This document shows positions 19,370 through 29,025 of a stretch of 64,000 nt of DNA, piece by piece (the first letter of the stretch is position 1; the number at the start of each line of letters is the position of its first letter). Location of the stretch: NCBI RefSeq assembly GCF_003324165.1, contig NW_025407877.1, forward strand, positions 1,972-65,971, in the 5' to 3' direction. A model generated the notes under the pieces. It ran no database searches. It was not told the origin of the DNA and was given only the letters and a program-made list of their open reading frames with translations. This DNA is from Naegleria lovaniensis. Lineage: Eukaryota > Heterolobosea > Eutetramitea > Acrasida > Naegleriidae. The position numbers and the translations under genes were made by a program.

Positions 19370-21502
19370 TTATGGATGGTGTGACCAATGATGATTCATA
19401 GCCGATCCCAGCTTGGAACAAATTTCCTCATGGCTTAATGAGCTCGTATTGGCAAAGAATGGATGGCTCAATAATGAGTGGCAGTCACTTCTCGAATGAA
19501 TATCTTTCTGCATGCATGAACACAAAAAATCACACAACTCTTCACTCATTATACCCTTCAAAACAAGCTCGGCACAATACTCCTTTACATCAAACGCAAC
19601 AATGTCAGCCAAAGGAAACAAAATATCACGATGATTGCTTGATGAGCAAGGTGGCTCATTCGTATTGTCAACAAAATCGAATGGCAATTTACCAGTGAAT
19701 AATTCCAACAAGGTCATACCGAAACTGTACAAATCTGAGGTGAAACTTTCTGATCCTGTGAGTAATTTATGGGGGCACATGTAGCAATAAGTTCCCTTAG
19801 TGATGACTTCGTTGCTACTAAATGCCGCTTCATTGTCACGCAACGACGAGTATGTTTCCACAACACCTGTCGATGCTGCTCCATCCATTAGGAGATTCTT
19901 TTCGGTGGCCAATCCCAGATCAATGAGCTTGACACAACCTTTGCGTGTAATCATGACGTTCTCAGATTTAATGTCTCTGTGCAAAATTCCTTGTTGTTTA
20001 AGGAAAATGAGTGCTCTCAACAATTGTTGAGCAACAAGTGAGAGTTCATACTCGGTCATGATTGGTTTTGTCTCGCACCTGTCGTTCGCATGAATTGCTG
20101 CTTGTTTTTGCTTAATAATGTTGGCAAGAGTGCTGCCATCAATGTACTCGAGAAAGAATCGATGTTGATGTTGGTTGGTTCGAATGGATTGGTGCAATTG
20201 AACAATGTGAGGAGAGGACTTGCATTTCATGAGACATCTCTCCTCTCTCTCAATATCATTGAATGAGTGATTTTCGTCATTGCTGATTGCCATACCACGC
20301 TCATAAGGCACATTTGAGAAGTTAATAACCTTCTCTGCGAAGAAAATACTATCATCCACACTCGTTTCATGTTCTTCATCGGGTGAATTGGAAAGAGAAT
20401 CAAAAGAGTGAGCAGTGGTATTGCTTTGTGGTGACACGATAGAATCTTGTTCATCATTGTCTGGAGTGGCATCTCTTCTCAAAGAGGTGAATGATTCGAA
20501 AGGTTCATCCGTGTTTGAAGATGCACGTTCTGTGTGCTGATCCTCAGTGAAAGACCTCTCCGAATGGTTCAACTTTCTAACTAAATTCACATGAGAGGTC
20601 ACACCTTTTCCAATATTTGCTTTCACCAATTCAAATCCAAGGGATTGATACAAATCATTATCGCATGATGATGATGACCACGATGATGGATTGAGTGATG
20701 AGTGTGCTGCATTCTCTTCGGTACCATACTCGTGGTGGTGGAAGGCAATAGAACCACTCAATAAGGCGGAGGAAGGATTGTCAGGTGATGGTGCCAACGA
20801 AGAAAGAGAGGAATTTCGGGAAACTTGTCTTGTGTTGTTTTCATGGATTGGATCATGGTGGCCATAGCACTCGGCAGAACGACTTCCGTACAGGGTGAGG
20901 TTGCCGTCATTCTTGTTAGAAAGAACGAGAGAGGTCATTGAACCATTCAGCGACGAGCCATGATGGTGATGACTGTTATAGAAGTTATTGCTTGTTGCTG
21001 CTGAAGGAGATTGAAGAACGCTCGGAATGAATAAGTTAGTAGGCTTATATTTGTTGGGAGTTTTCAAAGTTGTTTTAGGAGTGGAGGGTTTGGTAGATGT
21101 TTGGACGTGCGAGTCATGACTCATCACGACGTTGCAACAATCCATCGTTGATGATGATGAAAATAGAGGTGAAACGTTACAGGTAGTACACGAAGTGTGG
21201 GAGTTCATCGTGGAGGGTGGTGTGATTGATGCTGGAGAGAAGGAACAAGGAGAATTGAAAGAAGACTCGATTTGACTACAACTATCGGAAGGGAGGAGAG
21301 GGCATGAGGAGTGTTGGTTCGTTGGGAAGGGAGAAGTGGAGGTAGTGATGGTTGTTGTTGTTGGACGGAAGGACCGTTGTCGTTCAACTACTTCCTCCTC
21401 CTCGTTGTGAGTGTTGCTGCAGCTCGAAAAATCTTCAGTTAGAGGAGAGGAAGAATAGGTTGATGCGAGTTTGCAATTTCTTTTTGATGATGGGAAGGAC
21501 AT
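19370..21502 (-). CDS. STE-like Ser/Thr protein kinase
   Basis: About 710 aa; the first ATG is at 21502. Residues 1-285 are Ser/Thr/His-rich and disordered. The kinase domain begins with NIGKGVTSHVNLV (Gly loop, about residue 297) and has FFAEKV with the ATP-binding Lys near 391. The catalytic loop is HRDIKSENVM (about 508), the magnesium loop is DLG instead of DFG, and the activation segment ends GTYCYMCPHKLL. About 85 residues of low-complexity, Asp/Ser-rich sequence are inserted between the Gly loop and the Lys. The pattern GTxxYMxPxxL plus SDLYSFGMTLLEL is closest to MAP2K/STE kinases. All key catalytic residues are present. The P-element-like ORF upstream overlaps the 5' end in another frame. 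Confidence 0.8.
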   Translation of the reverse strand: MSFPSSKRNCKLASTYSSSPLTEDFSSCSNTHNEEEEVVERQRSFRPTTTTITTSTSPFPTNQHSSCPLLPSDSCSQIESSFNSPCSFSPASITPPSTMNSHTSCTTCNVSPLFSSSSTMDCCNVVMSHDSHVQTSTKPSTPKTTLKTPNKYKPTNLFIPSVLQSPSAATSNNFYNSHHHHGSSLNGSMTSLVLSNKNDGNLTLYGSRSAECYGHHDPIHENNTRQVSRNSSLSSLAPSPDNPSSALLSGSIAFHHHEYGTEENAAHSSLNPSSWSSSSCDNDLYQSLGFELVKANIGKGVTSHVNLVRKLNHSERSFTEDQHTERASSNTDEPFESFTSLRRDATPDNDEQDSIVSPQSNTTAHSFDSLSNSPDEEHETSVDDSIFFAEKVINFSNVPYERGMAISNDENHSFNDIEREERCLMKCKSSPHIVQLHQSIRTNQHQHRFFLEYIDGSTLANIIKQKQAAIHANDRCETKPIMTEYELSLVAQQLLRALIFLKQQGILHRDIKSENVMITRKGCVKLIDLGLATEKNLLMDGAASTGVVETYSSLRDNEAAFSSNEVITKGTYCYMCPHKLLTGSESFTSDLYSFGMTLLELFTGKLPFDFVDNTNEPPCSSSNHRDILFPLADIVAFDVKEYCAELVLKGIMSEELCDFLCSCMQKDIHSRSDCHSLLSHPFFANTSSLSHEEICSKLGSAMNHHWSHHP

Positions 21503-23763
21503 GTCCACTCAAAACAAATTAGGAAAGTACAAAGAGATGAGGATGTATTGACAATATGACAATCCAGAGGGTTGGGTTTTTTACATCCAGAAACAGGGCA
21601 GCATAAATATATACATTTAGGAGCACACACTTCAGCCCTCAACGTAGTTTTTCTTGAGTAAGTGGCTACGTTTTGATTAATAATTTGTAATTCTTTGCAA
21701 GTTTTTTTCTTGACATTTCTATCAAGTACAATTCGACCAGGAAGAGTTGGTAAAATCTTGATAACCAATTTCATACCAAAATAATGATCAGTTAATGGAA
21801 TATCTGGGAGTGAGAACCCACGAACATCGTCAGTGGAATGTAATATTAAAAATATATAGAATGAAAATAGTGCGCTTTGGCAAAATTGTTTGGTTGTTGG
21901 CTTGGGAAACATTCCTCGAATTATTGAAAAGAGTAGCTCTTCATAATTTGTTGTAATGCAACTGGGTTTGAAATTTGGAAACCGAGACGCTAATGCAAGA
22001 AATCCTTCAAGTGTGTGAACACATATTTTCTTCGTTTTTTTGGGATAATTGGGTAATTTTTCGAAAATTGTTTTGCTTTCACTCAAAATATCAATTATAT
22101 CCGGACTGTTATCATTAATGCAGTCATAAATATCACGAATTAATTCAAGGTAACCAGCAACACTATTTGCCTCTATAGTGCCAATTTTACGTAATTCTTG
22201 CAATACAGGTCGTTCTGTTAAATTTAGACATGATTTCAAATTCATAATATCCGTAGGATCAACTTCTTCTCTGTCGAGTAATCGATACAATGTCCTATGT
22301 TGTATCATGTAATAAATTATGGTCTGCATTGAGATTTTCTCGTGCAATATTGTTCCATTAAATAATACATTTCGTTGATTTTTGAAATTGTGAACGTAAT
22401 CATTGACGAAAATGAAGTCTTTGTGTTTTTTTCTAATAATTGTTTGCACAGCATGTGCATCAATTTCTGCATCAGAACATCCACACACAATTGTTACAGA
22501 TTCTTGGAGCAACTCTTTGAAATAAAGTATTTTGCTAGTGACAAATTCAAGTACGTCTGTTTCAGAACTAACTCCAAACCAACCCAGCGGTAAATGCCAT
22601 GAATTATCGATGGCATTAATAGAAAATAAAATCATTTGGTCTATTAGATGTTTAACACCAAATTGTTTCACGTCTTCAACAGTGTAACAATATTTTTCAC
22701 TTCCAACAATTTGATCTCCCAAAACATCAAAATGTTTAAACACTTTCATTCCATCAAACGAGATACATGTATCTTTACAAGAGTCAGGCAGTAACATGTT
22801 CTTTAGGGTAAGTGTGATGTCGGGAATCATACCATAACAACCAGCAGGTGTCCATTGTTTAACAGTATTCCAACTTGGTATAATTAGATTATATTTTAAA
22901 TGATTAAAATTATTCCGTTCAATATTTTGATTGCGCTCTCCTCCCATTCTGATGAAAAATTGTTTTCCACAATAATATTTCATCACAACCCAATATCTTC
23001 TTTCAACCTCTGAATATTTGTGATGAAATGGATTCTTTGTATAATTTTGCAACTGATTGAATATAAAGGATCCAAAAAATGTCTCTAAGAATGGAGTAAA
23101 GCTTGACCTTGGAACCTTCAAAGCTTGTGTATCACGGTGTTCATTGTTCGTAATTTGTTTGTTGTTGTATTGTGTCGACAATGCTTCATTGTATGAAGTT
23201 TGAGCTTTTCTAAACACTGTTAAAAGTTTGTGTTCATCTTGGCTGACTGGTATAAATGGCACAAGTTTACACAATAACTCATACATCAATAATGGAAATG
23301 ATATTAATTGCTTGGGTTGTGGTAAAATTCCTTTCAATAGCATTTCAAATATATCATGCCTATTTTCCATGATTGAAACTAGGTGTTTTTCCAATTCACT
23401 ACATTGACGACACTGATTTTGAAAAATACTACAATATTTTGAACAACATGCTGATTCTAAGGTGAGTTCGTCTCGAATAACGCCAATTATGTCATAATCG
23501 CAATTATAAATTTGTTTTCCTGTTAATAATTTAGAATAATTGTTCCGATTTATACCTCTGCAAACGTATTTCAGTTCGGAATAGCACTCTTCATAACTAA
23601 CATTAGTAGCTGGTGTAATATTTTCAACCATGAACGGTTGATCTTCAAAATAAACTCTTTTCTTTACTGACGGCATTATTGAAGCAGTTGAACGAATATC
23701 GGGAGCATTGTGGTTGTGTTGATCACTCAGCTTCTGCCAGAACGTTTTGTTTGCTGTAGGCAT
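21439..23763 (-). CDS. P-element/THAP9-like DDE transposase ORF
   Basis: Intronless 774-aa ORF from ATG 23763 just after an A-rich run. Three blocks resemble the RNase-H-like core of P-element transposases. CISFDGMKVF has Asp 337. VCGCSDAEIDAHA has Asp 431. FVNDYVHNFKNQRN has Asp 455 and His 458, like the D-x-x-H-x-x-K-x-x-R-N signature. A Cys-rich patch (residues 60-121, including CCSKYC) may bind zinc; a THAP domain is not apparent. No TIRs or TSD could be found around 21430-21560 or 23764-23917. The last 20 or so codons overlap the 5' end of the kinase gene in another frame, so the natural stop may have been lost on insertion. It could be a degenerate transposon or a domesticated gene. The frame is fully open over 2.3 kb. 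Confidence 0.55.
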   Translation of the reverse strand: MPTANKTFWQKLSDQHNHNAPDIRSTASIMPSVKKRVYFEDQPFMVENITPATNVSYEECYSELKYVCRGINRNNYSKLLTGKQIYNCDYDIIGVIRDELTLESACCSKYCSIFQNQCRQCSELEKHLVSIMENRHDIFEMLLKGILPQPKQLISFPLLMYELLCKLVPFIPVSQDEHKLLTVFRKAQTSYNEALSTQYNNKQITNNEHRDTQALKVPRSSFTPFLETFFGSFIFNQLQNYTKNPFHHKYSEVERRYWVVMKYYCGKQFFIRMGGERNQNIERNNFNHLKYNLIIPSWNTVKQWTPAGCYGMIPDITLTLKNMLLPDSCKDTCISFDGMKVFKHFDVLGDQIVGSEKYCYTVEDVKQFGVKHLIDQMILFSINAIDNSWHLPLGWFGVSSETDVLEFVTSKILYFKELLQESVTIVCGCSDAEIDAHAVQTIIRKKHKDFIFVNDYVHNFKNQRNVLFNGTILHEKISMQTIIYYMIQHRTLYRLLDREEVDPTDIMNLKSCLNLTERPVLQELRKIGTIEANSVAGYLELIRDIYDCINDNSPDIIDILSESKTIFEKLPNYPKKTKKICVHTLEGFLALASRFPNFKPSCITTNYEELLFSIIRGMFPKPTTKQFCQSALFSFYIFLILHSTDDVRGFSLPDIPLTDHYFGMKLVIKILPTLPGRIVLDRNVKKKTCKELQIINQNVATYSRKTTLRAEVCAPKCIYLCCPVSGCKKPNPLDCHIVNTSSSLCTFLICFEWTCPSHHQKEIANSHQPILPLL

Positions 23764-23917
23764 TTTTTTTGGTTGGAGATGTTTATTTTCGTGATGACAC
23801 TTGAGTTCGTCAACGTCGCCAAGAATGGTTGGGTATAGGCTGGTTGCCTACGAAGCTTTTTCTATCTGGCTCACCCTCCCTGCCATTCACAAACAATTAC
23901 CAAATGAATGACAAAGT

Positions 23918-25717
23918 TCAAATGAGTGTTTTTAATTTTTGAAGAATGGTTTTTAACCCTGCTGGTTGTTTTGGTGTTTTGGGACCTGGACTTCTCAATG
24001 GGAAATTACACTTTTCCAACATTCGATAGAATGCTTTGATTCTTTCCAGTGCAGAATCATAACCGTCTACAGCCATGAACGAATGCCAATAACAAACTGT
24101 AACGAATGAGAGCTGATTCGAAGCTTCCAACGGTGCCAATAATTCTTTCCTTAATGTTCCTCTGGAATTCGAGAAGAGAGTTCTCAAATATTTCTCACCC
24201 AAGTTTTTGTAGGATCTCATGAAGAGAGGAGCACTGATTTGACACACGAATGCTAATTTACACATGTCTTGATGAATCACATGTTCAGAAAAGAAGGAAT
24301 TGAAGTGCGTTTGAAGTCGTTTGATTTGAGCTGATGATTTTTCCAAAGAAGATGTTACGGACGTGGATGAAAGTTGCGAAGCAGTTCCAGAAGAGACCGC
24401 TCGAGTCCGAGTTCCAGTGGATTGAGGGACTTGAAGAAGCGGTCTACTAGTAGTGTCAGAAGTTGTGGTTGGATTAGAATTGGAGAGAGCTCGTCTTCGA
24501 ATGTTGGAATGGTCAGATTGTTCCATTTGATTTTTTTTCTGAATGAATGAACGGAACAGACTTGAAATTAAAGTATTCCAAATATTAAGTTCGGTCGACG
24601 AGGCAGCTTGTAATATTTCTTCTTGACTTGTATTCGATTCGTATAAATTTCCAAATTTCACTTTCCTTAATATCATAAATATGAAGGCTCTCCAGTAATA
24701 GGATTGATGATCTTGATGGATATTGTTAGTATCATCACCATGGTGTTGTTGCAAGAGAGTTTCTTCCTCTCGTGCTTGAGTGGCTGCAGATCGCGTCACG
24801 GATACTTGTCTCGTGTTGTTTCGATAATTGTTTGTCGTATGTTGTTCAGCATTGTAAGACACATCTGTGCATGTGGTGGATTGTGAAAAGATGGATGACA
24901 ATTCCTCTCTTTTCATTTTCAACTCTTCCTCAATTTCTTTCCTCACTAAATCTCTCAATACTTCCATTAAGAAAGACAAGACCATGAGCGAGTCTGGAGT
25001 GTCCTTTTCGTCAGGATAGTTGAAATAGCTCTCAGAAACTACAGAGAGACGATTCATGCGTGATGTGCCAAATCGAAGTGGTTCAAAAGGTATTGTCACA
25101 CTCGATACATTATTGTTACTACTACTTGTGTTTTCATATAATTTTGTTGGAATTCGTGACATGATTGAACCATTCACTCCATAACACACAAAATTACAAA
25201 TAAAATTTGTAGCCAGATGAATTTGTTGACATGCGGTCAATTTAAAGAAGCGTCGCAATGCACATTCTTCTTTGCAATTGTGATGGTGAAAACATTCATT
25301 CGCGCCAAGTAGCGAATCGAGTTCATTGGAAACAAAAGGATGCACTCGATGAGAAGAACGTGGGGATTTTCTCGAAGGAGAATTGGCTCGAGTTGGATTT
25401 TGCTTTTCACACAATCGTTCAAAACCCTTTTCACCACAAAATTCTTCCCAATTTTCAAAGAGTACATGACCGAGTTGAATGAGCAATTCGGACAAGGCAG
25501 AGAATGCTTCTGGAGTATTAGATATGTTCGTTGAAGTTTGATGGTTGAGTTGGAAAATCGAATTCTCTAGAGTCGACGAGGTATAATTTACAAATTCATA
25601 ATGGCTTACAAGATGAGAATAATCACAGCACATTGATTCTTCATTGGAAAGTTGTTGCGATGTAGGCAGCGAGGAAGATAAGGAAGTGAAATTGATCATG
25701 GAATGTTCTCGAAACAT
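23918..25717 (-). CDS. Conserved-looking protein of unknown function
   Basis: About 599 aa from the first ATG at 25717. The frame stays open upstream to 25795, where TTTGTTTCCAG looks like a 3' splice site, so an earlier exon is possible. The protein is helical with Ser/Thr-rich linkers. It contains a His/Cys cluster (ECFHHHNCKEECALRR), hydrophobic helices around THLATNFICNFVCYGV-like sequence, and a C-terminal block (SFFSEHVIHQDMCKLAFVCQ) ending with a basic, proline-containing tail. No family is recognised. There are no membrane segments of full length and no frame breaks. It lies head-to-tail with the transposase-like ORF. Confidence 0.55.
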   Translation of the reverse strand: MFREHSMINFTSLSSSLPTSQQLSNEESMCCDYSHLVSHYEFVNYTSSTLENSIFQLNHQTSTNISNTPEAFSALSELLIQLGHVLFENWEEFCGEKGFERLCEKQNPTRANSPSRKSPRSSHRVHPFVSNELDSLLGANECFHHHNCKEECALRRFFKLTACQQIHLATNFICNFVCYGVNGSIMSRIPTKLYENTSSSNNNVSSVTIPFEPLRFGTSRMNRLSVVSESYFNYPDEKDTPDSLMVLSFLMEVLRDLVRKEIEEELKMKREELSSIFSQSTTCTDVSYNAEQHTTNNYRNNTRQVSVTRSAATQAREEETLLQQHHGDDTNNIHQDHQSYYWRAFIFMILRKVKFGNLYESNTSQEEILQAASSTELNIWNTLISSLFRSFIQKKNQMEQSDHSNIRRRALSNSNPTTTSDTTSRPLLQVPQSTGTRTRAVSSGTASQLSSTSVTSSLEKSSAQIKRLQTHFNSFFSEHVIHQDMCKLAFVCQISAPLFMRSYKNLGEKYLRTLFSNSRGTLRKELLAPLEASNQLSFVTVCYWHSFMAVDGYDSALERIKAFYRMLEKCNFPLRSPGPKTPKQPAGLKTILQKLKTLI

Positions 25718-26488
25718 GTTGTTCACGTGAAAGGAAGATGATGACGGACTGGAAACAAAAAATAGTGTCGTTTGTACTGTTTCGCTCAGATTCAATTGAA
25801 CTCTCTGCTCGTATCTGAAAGTGTCTTTCCAAATTTGTTCGACAAGGAAGGTGATCTTTCAATATGAAACGATCTCAGAGAACGGATTCAAACCTATTCG
25901 TTGCAAATGTAAAGTGTTGCTTGGCAAGAGAACGAAATGTAAGACTCAGAGGTGTAGCAGAAAGTACACGTGTGTGGTTTCTTTTTTTTGTTGTATGAAT
26001 AGAAATCTATTATCGAGTTTGACACAATAGTTATCAATGTTTGAGCGCATTCAAACATCCGCCCTATCAAAATATGGTTGTGAAAGACCAGTAATGGTTT
26101 TTCAAAGATGAATGAGGAGTTGCAGATGAGGCGATCGTACATACAAACCTATAGAAGACTTTAGGAATGGACTTCATGACTCGAGATTCCGTTGAAACCA
26201 AGTGCTGTTAATGTATTTTTCTTGAAAGAGTGAAACTTAAAAAGAACCAATAAATATCAAAGTAGTTATCATAGTTGGAGATTGAATTGAAAAATACAAA
26301 AGCAAACGTGACATCAAAACCCGAAATTAGTTTGGTGTCAAATCAGTGAGGATCCTGTGTCAATGATCAGAGATAGAGATAGAGCTCCAAAACAAACTCT
26401 TTTCTTCATGTCGATCAAAAGAACACCTCAATACGAAAATAGATAGGTTATTATGATGAATTTGTGTTGGTTGTCGCTTAGCGACACT
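25718..26488. other. Intergenic region
   Basis: About 770 bp between two minus-strand genes. The part near 25718-25870 may hold an upstream exon or 5' UTR of the unknown gene: a coding-like stretch KDHLPCRTNLERHFQIRAES is readable on the minus strand. The rest is AT-rich with no convincing gene, RNA or repeat. Confidence 0.4.
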
Positions 26489-28963
26489 TTATTGTTGAGA
26501 CGTTTTGAATTTCTTGGTGGCCAATAAATGATAATACAATGGAGGATAAGGTAGAGAAGGTTTGGTAATGTACACAGCATCTCCAACTTCCAACGAAGAC
26601 ATGCACAGTTTCAAGTCTGGTAAATTCAAATCGGCTGTGGAAGAAGTAGGTCTTTCCTTACTTGGATCAAACGAAGAATTCAATGAACGGAATGGAAGAT
26701 TTGCGTTCGAATCATTCATATTCACTTGTTCATTCACTTTCAAGAAGGAAATTAATTCACGTCTTTGATTGGATTTGTAACATTTTGGAAATTGGAAATG
26801 TTGTTCTGTGGAATTTCTAAAATTTGGAATAAAATACACAAGTCGAAGATCATGTTTCTTGAAAGGAGCCATAATTCGTTCTTCATAGAGTGGATTTGGT
26901 GAGATTGAGTTAGATGACATGTTTTTCAGGTGAGAAGAGATGGTGGGTGCTGTCGTGGTGGTAGTAACATCCTTCGTTTGATTGGGAGTGGCAGTACTAT
27001 TCATCGAGTTAGAAGAAGAAACCATAGCTTTGTTAGCGGCCAAATGTAAATTAGGAGAACTTTGAACACTTAATTGTGACTGTTGTTGAAGGTTGTGGTG
27101 CAGTGAGGTCAATGCTGAGGTCGACATGGAAGCAGTCGATGATGAAAATAAATTACTCCGTGAAGAAGAGCTACCCGCTGAATGTCCATCGAAAGCAGTT
27201 CCATTCAATTGGAAAACTTCTTTCTGCATGTTGTGTAAATCATATTTTAGCAAATAGGAGCATACTTTTTCTTCATGAAATGAAAATGGACAGTTGGCAT
27301 CTCTTTCTACGTGTCTAATGCGTTCAAGAGTCTTTTTGAAACATGAATAATCTTTGGAGGAATCCCAATTTAAACAAAAATACAATTTGAGGACATTCTT
27401 CTCACTAAAGGAATAATCACAAATGACACCAATCTTGTCACCAGGTAAAAACAATTGTCCCTCTTCTGTATTTTCCAATAATGACATGCAAGGTACATCG
27501 ACAGGTGGCCTATACTCTAGTGGATTAAATGGTTGTGGAGGAATGGTTGCATTGTTACTGGAGGAACCAATGTTTGGTGAATGGTTATCATGATTGGACG
27601 TGACAGAATTAAAGGAAGAATCTAAATCAATTTGATGATGATGATCTTGAGATTCATCATTCACATTTTCCAACTGATCCTTATAAAATGCATTCGTATT
27701 GGGAATCACTCCAACAGCAATTCTCGATTGCGTGTTATATTTACAAGTAAATTCAAAATAATACAAGTTGTTAGGTGCGAAACTTGTGGAAGTGATGGCA
27801 TAATAGTCCGAGGTGGAATGATTGGTTTGAAATACCGTACGAAGTGTTTCTTCTTTGAGATTGTATGCAAGTTGACTGGTCCATGAATTTTTCTTTTCTT
27901 TTAAAATTCGAGAAATTTTCGTGTCTTGTCTTGAAATTTTGAAAATTTTGTAAACCAGATCTGTCTCCCAACGTGCAATGTATTCATTGTAATACCGAAA
28001 AATTTGTTTCCAGCAAACAAGTGGTGAATCATTTTCTTTCAATATTTTGCATCTCATGAGTTTGGCTTTCATTTCATTGAATCGTGAAATGTCTACTTTG
28101 TAAAAGTGTTCACACAGATATTGCCAAAATGAAACTTGTTCATACAATTCTTCGAGAAAATACTTTTTTGTAAAGCAAAGAGAAAAAATTCCATAATAGG
28201 AAGAATTCATAGTGAGAGAGTTGTCGTTAGAATAAATGAGCTTTTTGAGTTGCTTCTTTTGTTTGGAATTGAGAGTTTCAGTTTTGCGTTTTGGAAATTG
28301 TTGAATACCTTGTTGGATGGCTTTGTACAGACTCAAATAAGTGTTGTATTCATCTGAGAAGCAAGTATGAATGGATTGACATGGTAAAAAAGCCAAGATA
28401 TATTGCAAGACGTCTGCTGAAAGATGTTCGAGAGTGAATGTCATGACTGGTCGCTCCTTGTTATTGCCTGACAGAGTTGACCTCGCTTGACAAGTGACAG
28501 CACTTGACTCGCCACGACTCGGAATTTGCAAATAACTTGCAATTTGCTGACTCCAATTCGTATTCATGGCATTATCAGCTCCCTTCATTTCATGCAACTG
28601 ATTCTGTGATTTGGAAAAGAATGATCTCTTCTTCTTTTTCTGACAATTTGAAACTGCCAAATCATTTCCCGAACCGTTGAAATGATCATCTCTAGACAAG
28701 GTGGTAGAGGCACATTTTTCTAAATCATCATAACTGTGATGATGAATAGAAGAACATGATGAAGGTACTTCAAGAGTTCCAGTCGATGAAGACAAGTGTT
28801 CTCGATGATGACCATTCGAAGAAGGAATTGAAAGGAAATTCGAGTGAGTTGTTGTCGGACATGATGATGGATCGCCATGATTGTTATTATTATTGTTGTT
28901 ATTGTTATTGGAGGAAGAGATGGCGTGTAAATTGCGAGAGAGTGTTTTCACGAGTTTTTTCAT
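26489..28963 (-). CDS. F-box protein with split SPRY-like region
   Basis: Single-exon 824 aa from ATG 28963. The N-terminus has a run of asparagines and a lysine cluster KKKKRSFF (possible nuclear signal). An F-box lies at about 177-205 (LEHLSADVLQYILAFLP). From about residue 385 the sequence YYFEFTCKYNTQSRIAVGVI is followed, after an insert of about 80 residues, by LPGDKIGVICDYS and LKLYFCLNW. That is the order of strands in B30.2/SPRY domains. A Ser/Gln-rich linker and a C-terminal segment with YLPPLYYHLL-like character end the protein. The likely role is an SCF adaptor whose SPRY-like region binds a substrate; this is inferred from domain types. Confidence 0.6.
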   Translation of the reverse strand: MKKLVKTLSRNLHAISSSNNNNNNNNNNHGDPSSCPTTTHSNFLSIPSSNGHHREHLSSSTGTLEVPSSCSSIHHHSYDDLEKCASTTLSRDDHFNGSGNDLAVSNCQKKKKRSFFSKSQNQLHEMKGADNAMNTNWSQQIASYLQIPSRGESSAVTCQARSTLSGNNKERPVMTFTLEHLSADVLQYILAFLPCQSIHTCFSDEYNTYLSLYKAIQQGIQQFPKRKTETLNSKQKKQLKKLIYSNDNSLTMNSSYYGIFSLCFTKKYFLEELYEQVSFWQYLCEHFYKVDISRFNEMKAKLMRCKILKENDSPLVCWKQIFRYYNEYIARWETDLVYKIFKISRQDTKISRILKEKKNSWTSQLAYNLKEETLRTVFQTNHSTSDYYAITSTSFAPNNLYYFEFTCKYNTQSRIAVGVIPNTNAFYKDQLENVNDESQDHHHQIDLDSSFNSVTSNHDNHSPNIGSSSNNATIPPQPFNPLEYRPPVDVPCMSLLENTEEGQLFLPGDKIGVICDYSFSEKNVLKLYFCLNWDSSKDYSCFKKTLERIRHVERDANCPFSFHEEKVCSYLLKYDLHNMQKEVFQLNGTAFDGHSAGSSSSRSNLFSSSTASMSTSALTSLHHNLQQQSQLSVQSSPNLHLAANKAMVSSSNSMNSTATPNQTKDVTTTTTAPTISSHLKNMSSNSISPNPLYEERIMAPFKKHDLRLVYFIPNFRNSTEQHFQFPKCYKSNQRRELISFLKVNEQVNMNDSNANLPFRSLNSSFDPSKERPTSSTADLNLPDLKLCMSSLEVGDAVYITKPSLPYPPLYYHLLATKKFKTSQQ

Positions 28964-29025
28964 TTTGTTGGTTAATCTTCTTGTTGGTGGTGGTTGATAG
29001 GAATGTCATGGGTGGTGAATGACAT

